Positions 23,716 to 35,920 are shown, counted from the first letter of the stretch. The stretch is 64,000 bases of DNA from Naematelia aurantialba (GCA_021527695.1 JAKFAO010000004.1:847001-911000), one strand, 5' to 3'. Notes: generated from the sequence alone by a model not told the origin. A program made the numbers and translations.

Positions 23716-26700
23716 ATGTTGTCGACTTTGTGTCTTCGTCTGTCCTCTCAGCCGAGACAAATTGAAAGCGTGATCCGGCACGCCGGCGCAGTCGACTCGC
23801 AACTCTTCTTGACCCATTATTCGACGGAACCTTGTGGGCTCGTGCTGAGCAGACTTGGTGCGCGCAGCATGAACGAGCAGGTGACGGTCAGTGATACTTT
23901 ACTTCTCCGTCTCAGCGATCCCGAACTGATCCCGGAATATTAGCCCTTCGAGCTCCGTAACAGCATACACGACCTTCTAGATTCGCGGCAGAACGCTCTC
24001 AAGTATGTGCTGAAGACCTTCAAAAGGCATTCTAGTTCAGCTGCTAATGAGATATAGGCATGTTGAGGAACGACATGATGGACTGCTGTCTGAGCTTTAC
24101 CGGATGTTGACGCGCCCCTCGAAACCGGGTATCGACTTTCCCAACGTCTCGTTGGACGCGGTCGATGAGGATGGGGATATGAGCGGCTATGACGCGTGGA
24201 AGGAGCAGTATTTGCTGCAAGCCGGGTTCGTCTAGCTGCTGCTGCCTCGGCCGGTTCCTGTTGACGTTTCAAATCAGGCCGTCTCGAATCTCGAGGCTCG
24301 CTCTCCCGGCCCTTCCTACTATTTCACCTCCACCCGGCGAGACTGTCTTTCCAGACGAGCCACAGGCAGAAGCAGATGCTTTACCGCAACTCGTTGCATC
24401 GCATACCAAGTCGAAGTACCAAAGATCGCGCTCACCTTCACCGATCAAGTCCTCTCAACTTGTAAAGCCGAAGATGTACAAGGACAGTGAGGTCGGGTCG
24501 GAGCCACCGACGGCTTCTTTGGCACAGATTAAGCCCCCATCTACACCCTTTATTGGATTCGACCCACCACCTTCACTGGCAGTCGCAGATTGGGTGCCAG
24601 TAGATAACTACAACCCCGCGACCGATCCGCCGTCGTCTCCCAAGCTGTTCATGCCGCTCGAGACCGAGTACTCTACCGCCCTGCCTGATTTGCCTCCACT
24701 TCCTCCGCAGAATGTGAACAAACGGCATCGGCGGGGTAGCAAGCATGAGGACCGCAAGGTCGACCTACATCGTCTTCAAGTGTCGTTTGCTCTTAATCCG
24801 CTAAGCGACGGATTGAACAAGTCGACCAAATGCGTCTTGACAGACGACTGGAAATTAGCGCAGGCGGAGATGCGACACATGAGAGCCATGGAACGCATCG
24901 AAGCGAAACGGGACGATGGAAGATGGAGTCTACGGCAGCCAAAGAAGGCAAGAGGACCGGTTGTCACGAAATCGCATTGGGATTATCTTCTTGATGAAAT
25001 GGTTTGGCCATGTTCCGCCTGTGAGAGGGTCGCTGATTTGAGCAGGAATGGTTGCGAACGGATTTTGCAGAAGAACACCGGTGGAAGATGGTCATGGCTC
25101 AAGAATTTGCACATCAAGTTGTGGAATGGCATTTGACGCCGAGAAAGCGAAAGGCGAAGCTCATGGTTGGAGGTCGAGGATGGGGAACTTGCAATCACGT
25201 GCCGATACCTGGACATCCAGGTCGGCCTGCAGATGAGTCGGGACCTTCCGCGGAAGACGACGTGGAGATGCTGGTTCAGCCCGAGGCGGAGGAAACGGCA
25301 GATGTCGCAATGAGCGGGGAACCACCAGAAGGTCAAACAGCGGCAGAGGTTCTTGAAGATATGGAGCAGGACGCGGAGGATAATGAGGACTCCAAAGAAG
25401 AAGATGTGGATGCAGAGGGCGAGGAGGACGCCGAAGGAGAACCTGATGCTGACGGGGAGCCTGATGCCGACGGGTCATTGGACGCAGAAGGAGAGCCTGA
25501 TGCCGACGGGGAGGTGATCATGGATGGCGAAGCCGAGACGGGGGCTGAAGCGGACGGCATCGGCCTTGATGGTAAGTTTCAATACCTGCGTATGGCTAAA
25601 GGCAGATATTCCGCCTGTTGGGACAGGCAGTGATGATGTGGACAAGGACGAACAACAGTCGTCTATGGTCAGTCGTCGCGATCAGATTCTGCCAAATGGT
25701 CTTGTCATCAACAAGCGATTCGCCAACCCCGATGAGATTATGCTGGCGAGAAAACCTATTCTGGACATGTCCATTGCCGCAGCTACAATTGATGTGGAAG
25801 CCTTACCGGATCTCCCTCAACGGAAGGCGTCAAATGACGAAGATGAGGACCCAACACCGGCCTTGACCGATCTGTTTCCAGAGCTTCTCGTGTATTCTGG
25901 ACCAGTACCACCTTCTGAGGATAAAGTGCACAAGCGGCTAGACGAGGGACACATCCAGGCGGGTCGCATCGCCCATACTTCTCGGCTCATGGACATCCGC
26001 CCTGTCCTGGTGTCCGCGCTGAAGCCCGCCAAGAATGCCTTCACTGGCTCGTGGGACCTATCAACTGGACTGTGGTTCGAGGATCCGCGCGGAGCTGCCG
26101 AAGTTCCTCCCGAGGTTATTGGAGCTACGTCGACCATCCATCACGGCAGTGGTATTCTACCTGTTGGTATCCGTGGCGCCCCGAGCGTCGCTGCGCCTGC
26201 TTCACAGCCCCTCAAGCCACCCCACGTATGGACAGATGATGAGGATCGCGTGCTCCTGCGTCTTGTGCAGACTTATCCGTATCATTGGCGACTCATTTCA
26301 GACTCGTTCAACTCTGAAGTCATCAACGTTCCACACGATCGGCCGACACCATTCGAATGCTATGATCGGTGGTATTGGAAATTCGGTGAAGGCAAAGATA
26401 AGCCTAAGCCTGAAACGCTCCTGAACCCGGGCACAGCAGTGTCGACTCCCGGACAACCATCTGTGTCAGCAGCTCCACCGTCGTCTCTGTTGACGCCTGC
26501 ACCCGGCTCTGCTAGCGGGACGCCTGTACCGGGTACGGCGGGAATGCCGAATACGGCCAATTCGATGGCCCGTGCCTCTATAGCTGTGCCGACCCTGCCT
26601 AGTGCTGATGGTACCGATCAAGGGGCGCCGCCGCCGCCTGGTCTATCCAAGCGCGAAGCCAAAATGCTGGGCAAGCAGAAGTATGAGGGCTCCAAGAAGG

Positions 26701-28152
26701 CGGTCAGACATCAAATCGTCTACGACTCTATCCGACGAGCCATCCGGCGCCGGGACACCAGCAAGGCCAAAGGCAGTGGTGAGTTGGTGGTCGCCTCGTT
26801 GTTTTCGTCGACTCTGTGCTGATGAAATTGTAGTGAAGGATCAGCCTCGACGAACCATCAACGTCCATGAGAGCCACTCGAGCTACATGATTGGCCCCGT
26901 CCAGAGCGCGTGGGAGCTGGTTCAGCGCAAATTTGACCAAGATATGGCGGTGCTTGCGGAACAACAAGCGCGCCAAGCCCAGGTGGCGCAGCACAACGCG
27001 GCCCGCCTGCGGGCTCAGCAGCAGCATAACCAGGCGCTGGCGACGGCGCAACAGCAAATGCGTCCTCCGCAGGGTCAGCCTCGCATAGCCCCCAACGGGC
27101 AACAGATACCGAGCCAACAGCAGATCCTGAACGCCGCTGCTGCTGTCGCTGCGAATGCTGCGAGACAGAACGCGGCGAATGGCCAAGCCAATGGCCGACC
27201 CCCACCGCAGGGCCAGCAGGTGAACCAGCAACTTCAGCAGCAAATGCAGATGTTGCATGCTCAGCAGATGGCGGCTCGCGGGCTTGCCCAAGCCCAGCAG
27301 CAACAGCAGCAACAACAGCAACAGCACCAACAACAACAGCAACAACAACAGCAACAACAACAACAACAACAAAATGCAGCGCACGCCCGCGTGGCAAGTG
27401 GGGGAACTCCGCTCGCTCAGGCGGGGACACTGTCCGCTTCGCCGTACTCGCAACCGCCGACCGACCTGCCCAATGGAGAAAGCATGCTCGGCTCTCCTGC
27501 GCTGCAACATGCTGTGGGACCGCACTCGTCTCCACTGCAACAGCCGCTCAACCCGAATCTCAACATGGGCATCAACGTCCAGCAAGGCGCGAATATGGGC
27601 CGCGTCAACTCGATGCCGATGCAGCAGGTCCCGCACCTGCGTGTGCCGAGCGCCAACGGGAGCCCGCAGATGGGCACTGCCATGCCCATGCCCATGGCGC
27701 TTCCGCCGGCAAACCAAGCGGCACTGCAACAGCAGTTTGCGGCGGCCATGCAATCCAGTGGTCAGCCGATCACCCCAGAAGCCATCCGGGCGTTCCAGGT
27801 CGCCGTGGCGAGGGTGAGTTGCTGTCGTCTGTCTTCTGTCTCCTCCCTCCCCTTGCCCCCTTTCCCACTCCCTCTCCGCCTTCCCGACGGGCAGAGTGTT
27901 GACGAGCAATGAAGAACCAGGCGGCCCAGGCAGCTCAAGCGGCTCAAGCTGCGCAGGCGGCCGCCCAAGGTGCAGCACAAGGTGTAGTGAGTATCTGATC
28001 AGCACTTCCCTCGGCGCTCAGCGTCGGCTGTCGGCTGTCGCCTCTGGCTTTCGCTGGACCCGGCTGACCTCGTACAGCCCCATTTCGCTCGATCGCCCAG
28101 TCTGCAGAATGCCCAAGTACAACAGAGAGGCAGTCCCAAGCCCGGGCCGTAG
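23716..28152 (+). CDS. EAF1: NuA4 histone acetyltransferase scaffold EAF1/VID21 (HSA and SANT domains)
   Basis: Eaf1 is the platform subunit of the NuA4 acetyltransferase and recruits it to chromatin. Splicing gives an N-terminal helical part ([40 protein letters not shown]). The HSA domain follows: [11 protein letters not shown] joined across an intron to [20 protein letters not shown] and [20 protein letters not shown]. Then come an acidic DADGE repeat region and the SANT/Myb domain ([43 protein letters not shown]). Next are [19 protein letters not shown] and a long Gln/Ala-rich tail with a polyQ tract. The last exon ends [20 protein letters not shown] and TAG 28150. The start is uncertain: ATG 23716 is first in frame, ATG 23869 (MNEQ) is a good alternative. 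HSA followed by SANT and polyQ is diagnostic. Confidence 0.92.
25430..25530 (+). repeat. Imperfect coding repeat (acidic DADGEP units) in EAF1
   Basis: About four to five imperfect 18-bp units encode EPDADG-type repeats in the acidic linker between the HSA and SANT domains. Confidence 0.7.
27290..27375 (+). repeat. CAG/CAA tract encoding polyglutamine in EAF1
   Basis: Mixed cag and caa codons, with one histidine codon interrupting, encode a run of about 25 Gln residues in the C-terminal activation-type region. Mixed codons make slippage less likely than in a pure CAG run. Confidence 0.9.
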
Positions 28153-28742
28153 CCCCGACCCCGAGGAGGAGCAGATCTTGGCTAGCCACCGATACGTGAC
28201 TGGATTGGATGCCGGCATTGCCTCTTGGTTCTGTGGGTCTTTGGGTCTGGACTAGCTGGTACTGTGCAGGCGGGATAGACTCGTCTGATAGACTCGTGTG
28301 CGCCTTCAGCAAAGCTTGACGTGGCTGCATGCCTTGCGCCGCAGTGCACTCGCTTAGACTCTGCGTCGGGGAAGACTGTAGCAGGCGATAGATGCAAAAG
28401 ACGGTAGCAGACGATGTATGCATACGATCAAGGTCCCATAATAAACATGCAAGGTTGAATTGCTAATTTGACAAATTGGCGCCTGTGACGGCGGTGGATC
28501 TGGATCGTGATTGGTATCGTAGAGTGCCGGGGTTGAGCCGATGTTTAGTTGGGTATATACGGGCGTTACGTCGCACGGCGTCGCGGTTCGGAGCGCAGCC
28601 AGGGAACCAGAAGCTAGGAGCTAGGAAGCTAGGAAATCGGGTACCGGAGTATCGAGAAGAAGGTTATCTATTTTTCATGTGCAAGTAAAGTCTCTGAAGG
28701 GACAGGCAGAGAAGGAGGGAGGCGAGGAGGGGGGATCTTAGA
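28153..28742. other. Convergent intergenic region between EAF1 and GCV2
   Basis: No gene is supported. A small direct repeat (agctaggagctaggaagctagga) sits at about 28611-28637. The region presumably holds both 3' UTRs. Confidence 0.5.
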
Positions 28743-31700
28743 TTAGGCGTATTCCTCGACGGTGCCGCATTCGCAGATGAGGTTGAGGTCTCCCGCCGCT
28801 GCAGAGCATCAGCACACGTCAAACGGCACGTTCAATCAGGATGGCTGGCAGAGTGGTCTTCCTTGAAACTTGATGCGAAAGCTGTGAAGGCCAAGGGGCC
28901 AAGGCAGTGGGCAACCGGACTCACCATCATCGACACGGCTGACAGACGGCCAGAACTTGGACTTTTTCAGGCCCGGGACTGGGAACACGGCCTTTTCGCG
29001 CGAGTATGGGCTAAGCGCGAGTCAGTCTCTCTGCACGAGGTCCAAACCATGAACAACGTCGAACACGCCATTTCCATGCCTGCGCAGAGACATGCGAATG
29101 TAACAGTAGCGAGAGAGCACGTAGAGGGACAGGAGACAAAGACAAAGACTCACCGAGTCCACTCAGCGTCTGTGAGGACGGCCAGTGGGTGCGGGGCATT
29201 CTTGAACACGTTGTCGTCCTTGGGCTGAGCACCCGAGACGATCTCGTCGACTTCCTTGCGGATCGAGATGAGCGCATCGATGAAACGGTCGAGCTCGTGC
29301 TTGGGCTCAGACTCGGTAGGCTCGATCAGCCAGCATCTGCAAGGATCAGTTTTTGTTGTGATTGATGATTGTTGACGCCACGGAAGAGGCCATGAGCCAG
29401 AAGACAGGAAGGACGGGGAAGACGGGGAAGACGGAGTGGGCGAGGGGTCCTAAAGCGCGTGGCTGATGGAAAGACCCTTACGTCGAGATGGGCCACTGCG
29501 CCGTCGGCGGATGGAACGAATAATCTTGCAGGCGTTTACTGAAATCAGACACTTTCAATCCCGCCGACTTTTCAAATTCTCCCAAATCAATCAAACACTC
29601 GTGCGCCACTCGCCCATTCTTGTTGCTGAACCTGATGTTGTAATATGGCCGGAGGCGTTCGGCGATGTAGTTGGCGTTGAGCAGAGCAATTTTGGACACA
29701 TCTGTCAGGCCGGATCCACCCAGCATCTTGATGTACGCCCATGAGATTGTGTTAATACTGGCAGATCCCCATGGTGCCGCTGAGACGGCGGTAATGGCGT
29801 TGCCGCCTCCGGTGGTGATCAGTGGGTGACCAGGGAGGAACGGAGCGAGATGGGCTTTGCACGAGATGGGCCCGACACCAGGGCCGCCACCGCCGTGCGG
29901 GATTGAGAATGTCTGTGGACTCGTCAGCAACGACTCGGGGTGAGGAGACAGGGAGAGAGAGAAACACAAAGACGGCGGGCATACCTTGTGCAGGTTGGTG
30001 TGACTGACATCGCCGCCTACTCGGCCGAGCGACGTAAGACCGACCAGACTGTTGCAGTTGGCACCTGGGGAAGGTCAGCCTTGAATAGACGCTAGACAGT
30101 CGTGGCCGGTGCCATTGCCGTAGCCGGCCGTCGCGGACTCACCATCAACATAAACTTGGCCACCATTATCATGCACAATCTGGCAAGCTTCCTCGATACC
30201 TTCCTCAAAGACACCAAACGTGCTCGGGTACGTGACCATAAACGCAGCGAGGTTATCCTTGTGTTGCTCGGCTTTGTCCTTGAGGTCCTTCAGGTCGAGA
30301 CTGCCGTCCGCCAGGGCCTTGATGGGAATGACCTTGTAGCCGACCATCGCCGCGCTGGCGGGGTTGGTCCCATGCGCGGAGAGGGGAATGAGGCACACGT
30401 CGCGGTGACCCTGTCCCCGCGAGACATGGTACGCCTGAATAACCTTGAGGCCGGCAAACTCGCCAGACGCGCCAGAGTTTGGCTGGATCGACGTCGCGTC
30501 GTACCCGGTCGCAAGGGATAGGTCGCGCTCGAGCTCCTCAAACATGACGGTATATCCCTTGGCCTGATCGACTGGAGCGAACGGATGCAGTCCCCCAAAC
30601 TCCTTCCACGAGAGCGGCACCATCGACGAAGTGCTGTTGAGCTTCATGGTACATGATCCCAACGGAATCATGCCATGAACGAGCGAGTAGTCCTTCTCTT
30701 GCAATGCCATCATGTAACGCAGCATGTCGGTCTCCGAGTGGTGTTTGTTGAAGACTGGCTGTTTCAGGAATTCACTGGTTCGGCCGTTGAGCCCGATGGA
30801 CTCTGTGACACTCTCTGCGGAGAGCGACATGTCCTGCGAGAGCTGGTCGAGGGCATCGGGCGCAATGTCTGCCTTCCTGACTGTTCGGTGGAATACATTG
30901 ACAATATCGGTCAGATCGAGCGGTCCCACACTCTCATCTAGCGTGACACCGATTGTCTTGTCATCAATGCGTCGAAAGTTGATCCCAGCCTGTACGGAGG
31001 TAGCATGTACCTGCTGAGCCGAGACCCCGGCCGTGCTGACGTCGATGGTGAGCGTATCAAAGAACGTCTTGTTGGTGACGGTGTACCCGAGGGATTCGAC
31101 CGATTTGGCCAGAACGCGAGTCAAAGAGTGCACCTTGCCGGCGATGCGACGCAGGCCCTCGGGACCGTGGTACACTGCGTACATGGCTGCCATGTTGGCC
31201 AGCAGCGCTTGCCTGCGCATCGTCAGTCATATTGCGTGGACATGGGAGGACGGGAGACTCACGCAGTGCAGACGTTCGAGGTGGCTTTCTCGCGGCGAAT
31301 GTGCTGCTCACGCGCTGATCGGTCAGTTGCTAGCCCGTCTCACGGGCGAGGCCCTGCTTGCGACTCACTCTGTAGGGCCAGACGGTATGCGGGGCCTCCT
31401 CTGGCGTCCTTGCTGAGCCCTACTAGGCGACCGGGCATCTTGCGCTTCAACTCGTCGGTACACGCGAAGAAAGCCGCATGGGGGCCTCCATAGCCCATAG
31501 GAACACCTGAGAAGCGTGAGCTACGGCTCTCGCACTTTAAGTGCCGCCTAGCTCACCGAAACGCTGCGAGTTTCCACAGACGATATCGGCGCCCCATTCG
31601 CCTGGAGGAGAGAGCATTGTCAACGCCAGAAGATCCGTGGCGACGACCATCTTCCCTCCTAGCTCCTTGACTTTGCTCGCGACCGATGCCCACTCTCCAA

Positions 31701-32899
31701 TCTCGCCGTTGACGTCTGGATACTGAACAAGTGCGCCGATGAGCTTGCCTTCTCCGAGCGATTCAACCTGGTCGGCAAAGTCGCCATTGGTGTCGGCAAC
31801 TTGCAGCTCAATGCCAAACCCGCTTGCGCGGGTCTGTAGGACGGCCATGGTCTGCGGCGCCACTGAAGGGGAGACGAAGAAGACCTTTTTGCCCTTGGCA
31901 AACTTGGCCTTGGGGACAGCCGCGAGGCACATGGCCATTGCCTCGGCGCAGGCAGTGGCCTCGTCCAAGAGCGAAGCATTGGCGATCGGGAGGCCGGTGA
32001 GCGAGATGGCGACGGTCTGGAAATTGATCAGCGACTCGAGGCGCCCTTGGGACTGCTCGGGCGAGTAGGGTGTGTAGGCGGTGTACCATGCTGGGTTTTC
32101 GAGGATCTACGGTGGGTGAGCTGGCTGAATATGCTGGTGCACTTGCTTACGTTTCGCTGGATGACCGGCGGGACGATCGCGTTGTGGTATCTGAGATGTC
32201 AGCGTCTGGAGGGGGAAAGAGAGAGAGAGGGAGAGAGGGAGAGAGGGAGAGAGGGAGAGAGGGAGAGAGGGAGAGAGGGAGAGAGGGAGAGAGGGAGAGA
32301 AGGAGCGAGGGAGAGAGGGAGAGAGGGAAAGAGGTAGAGAGAGAGAGAGAGAGGAAGAGATAGGAAGAGAGAGGAAGAGAAACGGAGGAAAGAAGGAAGA
32401 GAGAAACTGCGACCCACCCCATGCCGATATACGACTTGACCTCCTTGTTCATCGCAGCGACCTCCTCTGCGCGCCTACGCAGCTCGAGCTCGCTGTAGGG
32501 CCTGAGCCCGCTGTCGCCGGTATCCGACAAGGGCTGCACCCTCACGCCGCGCGGGATTGTGGCGTCCACAAAGGCGTCCATGCTCTCGTACCCGAGGACT
32601 GCGAGCATCTCGTCGACATCGGACGGGCGCGGCCCAATGTGTCGCGGGGCAAAGGTGTCGAGCGGGGTGAAGACGGACGACGTCGCTGGGTGGTAGGGCG
32701 AGGGCGACGACGATGGCGACGCGGCGGCCGAGACGGCGGGCGGGGCAGTGTGCGGCTGCGTCGCGGTCGTCGACGAGCGCAACGCCGCGGTCGTTTGCGG
32801 TCGATAACGCGCGGAACAGGTGCTCAGAGGCCGTACCTGCAGGCCGACACGACGCCCAGACACGCGCCCCGCGCGCAGAGTGATGGATGCCAGAGACAT
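28743..32899 (-). CDS. GCV2: Glycine dehydrogenase (decarboxylating), mitochondrial P-protein
   Basis: The PLP enzyme of the glycine cleavage system decarboxylates glycine and passes the aminomethyl group to the lipoyl H-protein; the system makes 5,10-methylene-tetrahydrofolate. ATG 32899 gives [20 protein letters not shown], an Arg/Ser presequence, then [20 protein letters not shown]. Middle exons include the first-half PLP-fold relics ([33 protein letters not shown]) and [20 protein letters not shown]. The second half has [40 protein letters not shown] and [16 protein letters not shown]. Splicing gives [20 protein letters not shown] and [20 protein letters not shown], where the Lys of NLHK is the Schiff-base residue. 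It ends [14 protein letters not shown]. The large first intron is filled by a purine repeat. Confidence 0.95.
32216..32392 (+). repeat. Purine-rich (GAGAGAGG)n tract in a GCV2 intron
   Basis: About 175 bp of pure A/G on the plus strand, mainly gagagaggga units, lies inside the intron after the SYIGMG exon of GCV2. In the transcript it is a CU-rich tract. It generates long Ser/Leu/Pro false frames. Confidence 0.95.
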
Positions 32900-33528
32900 G
32901 GCGATGCCTCGGTAGCCGTTTCCAAGCAGCAGCGGAGAGTCGAGAGTGAGGTTGACGTCGAGAGTCAAGAAGTTTCCCCCTCGACACCCCTTGGACCCCG
33001 CGATCGATGCTACAAATGTTTCGCTGGTCGCACCCAGCCTTGGAAAATCAGACGCATTCTTGGAAATGTTTCTTGGAAATTCATGATAAGCTGCCACGCC
33101 CAGCTTCCGAAGACGATAACGAGCCTGGGATTCTTCGGGGCCTCCGGTCCTGTGAGTATCCCTGGAGAGGTATGCATGGCAGGTAAGAGTCACTGGACAG
33201 TCGCCAGCGTAACATGCCAGCACGAGGAAACGGCGTCGCTATCTAGGGCCAGCATCTCGGTCACCTCAAAACTCGCACACGCATTACTGTGTCTCGCTCT
33301 TCTCTTGGCACAGCACGCTGTTCCGTGCTCTTCACTCACACCAAAATGCATGAGCGAAAGCAACACCGACTGTTTTTGTATTTTTCGAGTTTTCTACACA
33401 CTGCAAAGGAAAAGAATAAAAGGAGGCGATCACAAAGAGGCAACACGCTCTAGGATATCGCCCAAAAAAATTAAACCTGACAGGCTATGGCTGAAAGACC
33501 ATCGAAACGCTATCAGAAGCAGAAACAT
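32900..33528. promoter_or_regulatory. GCV2 upstream region
   Basis: This region holds the promoter of GCV2 and the 3' flank of the acidic protein gene. No gene is convincing. It becomes A-rich from about 33370 to 33540, unlike its surroundings, as expected for a 3' UTR/terminator of the minus-strand acidic gene. Confidence 0.4.
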
Positions 33529-35175
33529 CTAAACACTGAGGACAGAAAAGTCGAGACCGAGCGCTCCCTCCTCCTTTCCACCGGCTCCCAGAAGCAGATT
33601 GACCTCTCTCACGACCAGATCCTCCTCGCCTATCTCATCCTCGAGCTCTTCACACGACTCTGGCGGCGGCGTAAAGCACTCGCATTCTCCATCGCCGTCG
33701 ATCGACGATGCAGACGAGAATGAACGATGTAGTGGCGGGGGCAGCATAAAGTCGTCGGCACACTCGTCGGCGTCGTCCTCTTCGATGCCAAACGACAAGG
33801 CATAGTCATAGTCCGAGTCAACGGGTGACGGGACGGGGGTGATGGGAAGAGAGGCAACGGGCGCGAGCGAGAGCGGGGACGGGTGAGGCAGCAGAGACGG
33901 CGTCACGGGCTCGAGGCCGCCGTGCCGCCACTGCCGAAGACGAGCCGGCCGTTCCATGTCCGACGCGGCGTCGATATCGGCAATTGCCACCTCGGCATAT
34001 TGAGCAGCCTGGGTCTCGAGCTCAGGCTCAGGCTCAGGCTCGTCCTCGACGTCGACATCGGCAGCAGCGACGACTCGGACGATCCACTCCGACGTAGGGT
34101 CGGCGGTAGGCGTGACCAGCGGGCTAGATGGAGGGCTTGGCGCCAGAGGGAATGTGTACGCCTCGCCTTCGTACTCGTAGTCGTCAAATTCGGGGATCGA
34201 GACATTCGACTCGACCCACTCGTGCTCGACTGGTGCCTCGTCTTCGTCATCGCCAAAACTCGACACGAGCTCCTCAAACCACCTCTCCTCGCGACCGCCA
34301 GGGATGTACGATGCGGCTTCGGCGTCCTCGTCGTCATACTCGTCCTCGTCGTCCTCGCCAATGACGTCGAGACCCATGGCTTCATGGCGACGCCAGTCGT
34401 TCAGGTCAGCGACAGAGCCGCTGTCGACCGAACGCCATGCAGCCTTGACGGCCTCGCGAACGACGACGCCCTTCCACAGCGCGCTTGCGTCGTAGGGCGA
34501 CTCGAGATCGGCGAGCTTGGACTCGGACAGGTGGAGGAGACGGTGGCCAAAGGGAGTGAGCGCGGGGCGCACAGGCGAGGTGAAACGCATGTTGGCGGGA
34601 TACTCGTCCTGCTGGAAGAGCAGGTCAACGGCGGCAGGGGTGTAGCGAGTGTCGTTGAGAACGGCCGTGGCAGACGCTTCGAGTACGGCAGAAGCAGTGG
34701 TGGTATTGATGTTGGACCGGGGGAGGGCCGAGTCCTTGTCCACGGTAATGGTAAAGGCAGTAGTAGAAGAAACCTTGATAGTGTTTTCTGTTGTTTTGGT
34801 ATCCGCGTGAGCGGTGAAAGACGCGCCTAGTCGCCTAGGGGGTGAGGGGGCGACTGGGAGGTCGCGAGGGTCGGCAGGCGCTGGCCCGACGAGGTGAGGG
34901 CCAGGCCCGCTGGTGGCGATGGGCTTGGTGGGTGGTCGAGCAGTAAGGATCGCAGCTTGTGGATCGGAGACGACATGGCGGGCAAAGTCAACAGGCAGGG
35001 TTGCGCTTGTAACGTTGTGGGACAGCTTGGTAGCTTTAACGGGGGAGGACGGGGCGGTTATGGGTGTGGTTGGAATGGTGGCGGGGATTGCTGGGTAGGT
35101 GAGTAAAGGTAGACTTGTGTTGTTGGTGTTGTTGTTGTTGGTGGTGGTGGTGGTGGTGGTGGTGGTAGGGACTTT
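33529..35175 (-). CDS. Acidic protein of unknown function, 5' end unresolved
   Basis: I do not recognise this protein. One uninterrupted minus-strand frame runs from 35175 to the stop at 33529 without any visible intron. It begins Pro/Thr-rich (a run of Thr and Asn codons, then PATIPTTPITAPSSPVK). A conserved-looking core follows: LLFQQDEYPANMRFTSPVRP, LTPFGHRLLHLSESKLADLE, SPYDASALWKGVVVREAVKA. After that it is very rich in Asp/Glu with Ser/Pro spacers and ends LGAGGKEEGALGLDFSVLSV. The first in-frame ATG after the upstream stop is at 34590 (MRFTSPV), which would cut into the core. Another ATG at 35187 is in frame but is followed by TAA at 35178-35176. A non-AUG start, an unseen 5' exon or a sequence error are possible. 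Confidence 0.55.
   Translation of the reverse strand, partial: KVPTTTTTTTTTNNNNTNNTSLPLLTYPAIPATIPTTPITAPSSPVKATKLSHNVTSATLPVDFARHVVSDPQAAILTARPPTKPIATSGPGPHLVGPAPADPRDLPVAPSPPRRLGASFTAHADTKTTENTIKVSSTTAFTITVDKDSALPRSNINTTTASAVLEASATAVLNDTRYTPAAVDLLFQQDEYPANMRFTSPVRPALTPFGHRLLHLSESKLADLESPYDASALWKGVVVREAVKAAWRSVDSGSVADLNDWRRHEAMGLDVIGEDDEDEYDDEDAEAASYIPGGREERWFEELVSSFGDDEDEAPVEHEWVESNVSIPEFDDYEYEGEAYTFPLAPSPPSSPLVTPTADPTSEWIVRVVAAADVDVEDEPEPEPELETQAAQYAEVAIADIDAASDMERPARLRQWRHGGLEPVTPSLLPHPSPLSLAPVASLPITPVPSPVDSDYDYALSFGIEEDDADECADDFMLPPPLHRSFSSASSIDGDGECECFTPPPESCEELEDEIGEEDLVVREVNLLLGAGGKEEGALGLDFSVLSV
35130..35166 (+). repeat. GTT/GGT trinucleotide repeat
   Basis: A run of gttgtt then ggtggt units lies at the 5' edge of the acidic gene. 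On its coding strand this reads ACC and AAC codons (Thr, Asn). Confidence 0.85.
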
Positions 35176-35399
35176 TTAGGCAGACATCGTGCGAGGAGAC
35201 GTCTGGCTAAAAAGTAATAGAGGTCCGCTGATGATGGGATGAAAGACGAAAAGAGGGGGGGATGCTGTCTAGATATATAACATCGGGGGAGGAGGGCCGA
35301 AGGCGAGGGGAGGACGCAGCGGTGACAAAGCAAAAATCCGCCCACCGCAAATGGCTCCCGAAAATTCACAAAGAAGCGCTGACTCGACTCGACGCGTTT

Positions 35400-35560
35400 T
35401 TCCCTTTTTCCGCTTTTTTGTGTTGGTCTTCCTCCCTTCCTCCCTCCCTTCCTCCCTTCCTCCCTCCCTTCCCTCCCTTCTCTCTTCCTCCCTTCCCTCT
35501 TCCCTCTTCCCTTTCGTGTTCCTCCGTGTTTTCCTCCTCCCTTCCCTCCTCCCCCCCGTG
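35400..35560 (+). repeat. Pyrimidine-rich (CCCTT/CCTCC)n tract
   Basis: cttcctcccttcctccctcc-type irregular units cover about 150 bp of almost pure C/T on the plus strand. Confidence 0.85.
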
Positions 35561-35857
35561 CCTGCTGACTGTACATCAATCGGCCGGCTCCGAATCTACT
35601 GCGCGCCTCTTCAGCCCATTGACCTCTTTGAGCAATCAGAGCAACCCAGAGCCTGGCTATGCATCGAGCTCGTTCTGGCCCGAGCAGAGGCGTCGGGTGA
35701 GTCGATGGCCCAGAGCTGCACAGCTGGCGGTGACGGCCTACAGTGGCCGTCTTGGCCCACATCCCACATCCACATCTCCGCCCAACCCCGCCCACTCTCC
35801 CACTCTCCCACTCCTCCGGGACCCGTAATTCCTCCCTAACTTTGCCCTGTCACCCCC

Positions 35858-35920
35858 AACCATAACCCGACCATGTACCCAACCATAACCCGACCATGTA
35901 CCCAACCATAATCCCGACCA
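35858..35920 (+). repeat. 23-bp direct repeat
   Basis: aaccataacccgaccatgta plus ccc is present twice in full and once as a diverged partial copy, head to tail. Confidence 0.85.

Noticed and set aside
26728..28005. Minus-strand ORF of 425 codons opposite EAF1
   Set aside because: This is an antisense shadow of the Gln/Ala-rich coding exon, with Leu runs from the CAG/CAA tract and no domain.
32047..32417. Arg/Glu- and Ser/Leu/Pro-repeat ORFs
   Set aside because: They are produced by the purine tract in a GCV2 intron and are not protein-like.
32639..33532. Plus-strand ORF of 297 codons across the GCV2 start
   Set aside because: Its first half is antisense to the GCV2 presequence exon, and the rest is unremarkable; no family is recognised.
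33883..34830. Plus-strand ORF of 315 codons opposite the acidic protein
   Set aside because: This is an antisense shadow of Glu/Asp-rich codons; the minus-strand frame is longer and has protein-like conserved-looking segments.
35858..35920. Telomere-like aaccataaccc repeats
   Set aside because: The 23-bp unit is not a fungal telomere repeat and only about 2.5 copies lie between ordinary genes.
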